Position numbers and translations under genes: made by a program
In this document: positions 7,126-7,900 of the stretch, piece after piece
How the letters are laid out: every line of letters starts with the position of its first letter
Position numbering within the stretch: position 1 is the stretch's first letter
Notes under the pieces: generated by a model
What the model was told of the DNA's origin: nothing
The model's input: only the letters and a program-made list of their open reading frames with translations
Database searches by the model: none
Source: an archaeon
Lineage (GTDB): Archaea; Asgardarchaeota; Hermodarchaeia; Hermodarchaeales; Hermodarchaeaceae
Length of the DNA stretch: 7,900 bases
Assembly (NCBI GenBank): GCA_016550415.1
Contig: JABXGU010000075.1
Span: forward strand, 1-7,900
Direction of reading: 5' to 3'

Positions 7126-7132
7126 TATATAT
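7126..7132 (-). promoter_or_regulatory. TATA-like element upstream of the kinase gene
   Basis: ATATATA on the minus strand lies about 40 bases before the kinase ATG. With the usual archaeal spacing of about 25 bases to the start of transcription, the leader would be near 15 bases. That agrees with the lack of a clear Shine-Dalgarno site. It was found by eye. Confidence 0.4.
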
Positions 7133-7179
7133 GAAGTAAATAAAAGGAAGGCGGAGTAGCCACTCCAATATTCCGATAA

Positions 7180-7221
7180 AAAGAGGGGTAGGAACGCTTG
7201 CATCCATGAGGAGAAGCGTTC
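7180..7221 (-). terminator. Hairpin plus T-tract downstream of alba
   Basis: A perfect 8-bp inverted repeat (GAACGCTT at 7192-7199, AAGCGTTC at 7214-7221) has a 14-base loop. On the minus strand it is followed after about ten bases by TTTTTAT near 7178-7182. This is a reasonable terminator for the alba transcript, ending before the kinase promoter. The loop is longer than usual for a simple terminator, so a regulatory or RNA-processing role is possible. Confidence 0.45.
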
Positions 7222-7245
7222 TCACCGACGGAACCGAATATGACT

Positions 7246-7267
7246 TACCCGCAGAAAATAACGGGTA
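7246..7267. repeat. Second inverted repeat in the alba-kinase spacer
   Basis: TACCCG at 7246-7251 and CGGGTA at 7262-7267 are perfect reverse complements around a ten-base A-rich loop. It lies 25 bases beyond the alba stop codon and 24 bases from the larger hairpin. The two could fold as a pair in the alba 3' untranslated region. It may also be chance, since six-base arms are short. Confidence 0.4.
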
Positions 7268-7292
7268 TAGATGATTTCTGATTTGTTGACGA

Positions 7293-7685
7293 TTAGCCTT
7301 TGCTAGGTCCACGAACCAATGTAATCTCTAAGGCACTAACATTGGCAGTATTGCCTTCAGCAGTTTTCACCTGCTCAGTACTTATTGCAATGTTCTGCAC
7401 GACGAGATCTGTCATAAAGCGATTGCGTAACACTTCAGCTACATCAACAGCTCGGCTAATAGCTCGACCACGTGCCTTGATGATTAATTCATTAGGATTG
7501 CGGTTTAGCTGAGTAACACATGCTGTAATGTATGACATTAGCGGTTTGCTTCCGACAAAGACTACGCTTTCATCGCGTTTGGCCTTTGGACTTTCAGGCT
7601 TTGCTTCTGAGGCTTTGGGAGCCTCCGAAGATTTGGGGGTTTCTGATGTTTTTGGAGAGTCAGGCATTTTTTGGTTTTCCTCCAT
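7293..7685 (-). CDS. alba: Alba family DNA/RNA-binding chromatin protein
   Basis: Alba (Sac10b) dimers coat DNA and also bind RNA in many archaea. The core is complete (residues 67-157 counted from a TTG at 7766): [15 protein letters not shown], the near-invariant [23 protein letters not shown], then the beta-hairpin region and the final ALEITLVRG. The lysine pair of Sulfolobus Alba (K16, K17) is Ser-Lys here (S73, K74), so the acetylatable K16 position is not a lysine. Before the core lies a low-complexity tail of Ser, Pro, Lys, Glu and Ala with repeats such as SETPK and SEAPK, probably disordered. The start is uncertain. ATG at 7685 gives 130 residues and is used here. ATG at 7667 has GGAGG 11 bases upstream and gives 124 residues. 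TTG at 7766 gives 157 residues, has no Shine-Dalgarno site, but lies about 38 bases from a TTTAAA. The family call is firm. Confidence 0.93.
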   Translation of the reverse strand: MEENQKMPDSPKTSETPKSSEAPKASEAKPESPKAKRDESVVFVGSKPLMSYITACVTQLNRNPNELIIKARGRAISRAVDVAEVLRNRFMTDLVVQNIAISTEQVKTAEGNTANVSALEITLVRGPSKG

Positions 7686-7803
7686 TACTGGAGATTTGTT
7701 TGTTGATTTAGTTTCACCAGTTCTTTGATGTCGGTTGAGTGTAGAAGGCTTATCTCCTACATTCAACGTGGGTGAGTAGCCTTTGTGATACTCGGGATAT
7801 TCC

Positions 7804-7809
7804 TTTAAA
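7804..7809 (-). promoter_or_regulatory. Candidate TATA box of alba
   Basis: TTTAAA preceded on the minus strand by GAAAC, which resembles a BRE plus TATA pair. Transcription would begin near 7780. That gives a leader of roughly 95 bases to the ATG at 7685, or about 14 to the TTG at 7766. Weak by-eye evidence. Confidence 0.35.
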
Positions 7810-7886
7810 GTTTCTGTTTAATGCCTAATGGAGCAAATAGTCGCAAGAATTCTATTCTAGTAGATTGGATAATCAAAATTGTAAAT

Positions 7887-7892
7887 AGGAGG
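7887..7892 (+). promoter_or_regulatory. Strong Shine-Dalgarno site of a gene starting beyond the window
   Basis: AGGAGG is followed by eight bases and then the end of the sequence. This spacing predicts a start codon at or close to base 7901 on the plus strand, for a gene divergent from alba. Nothing of its coding sequence is in the window. Confidence 0.5.
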
Positions 7893-7900
7893 ATAGCAAA

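Noticed and set aside
7200..7285. Box C/D small RNA
   Set aside because: ATGAGGA and CTGA resemble boxes C and D, but the C box has a mismatch, the internal boxes are not convincing, and the two hairpins do not fit a standard C/D RNA.
7112..7312. Minus-strand 66-residue frame crossing the end of alba and the spacer
   Set aside because: It overlaps the alba end in another frame, has no ribosome binding site, and covers the inverted repeats; its residue mix is not convincing.
1..7900. Mobile element, CRISPR array or defence system
   Set aside because: There are no regularly spaced repeats, transposase or integrase motifs, or recognisable nuclease or toxin domains, and composition is even throughout.

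Overview
The window looks like chromosomal DNA of an archaeon. The strongest sign is an Alba chromatin protein gene (7293-7685, minus). Supporting signs are a substrate-binding protein with both an N-terminal signal or anchor and a C-terminal membrane anchor, and possible TATA-like elements upstream of some genes. Several genes also carry Shine-Dalgarno sites (AGGAG, AAGGAG, GGAGG), so both leadered and short-leader initiation are likely. Base composition is moderately AT-rich and even across the window. I see no insertion sequence, integrase, CRISPR array, tRNA or rRNA. The exact lineage cannot be fixed by eye; an uncultivated group such as Asgard archaea is a guess.

Layout. Positions 3-56 hold the last codons of a plus-strand gene that starts outside the window. 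A small four-helix membrane protein follows (166-744, plus). Three minus-strand genes come next: a radical SAM enzyme (859-1650), an unrecognised 183-residue protein that starts at TTG (1760-2311), and a family 5 ABC substrate-binding protein (2427-4358). A 189-bp divergent spacer, with a possible 32-codon small ORF, separates the last of these from a YtcJ-like metal-dependent amidohydrolase (4548-6107, plus). The amidohydrolase runs tail to tail into, and overlaps by 12 bp, a PfkB-family sugar or nucleoside kinase (6096-7088, minus). A 204-bp spacer with two perfect inverted repeats leads to the Alba gene. The window ends on a strong plus-strand Shine-Dalgarno site, so a divergent gene very probably begins at or just after base 7901.

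How the genes relate. No single pathway is evident. The substrate-binding protein, amidohydrolase and kinase would fit uptake and breakdown of small organic compounds such as peptides, amides or nucleosides, but no permease or ATPase gene is present and the link is inference. The most notable observation is that the two halves of the substrate-binding domain occur in swapped order, as in a circular permutation. The other points of interest are the low-complexity tail of Alba, the unrecognised TTG-started gene and the structured Alba-kinase spacer.
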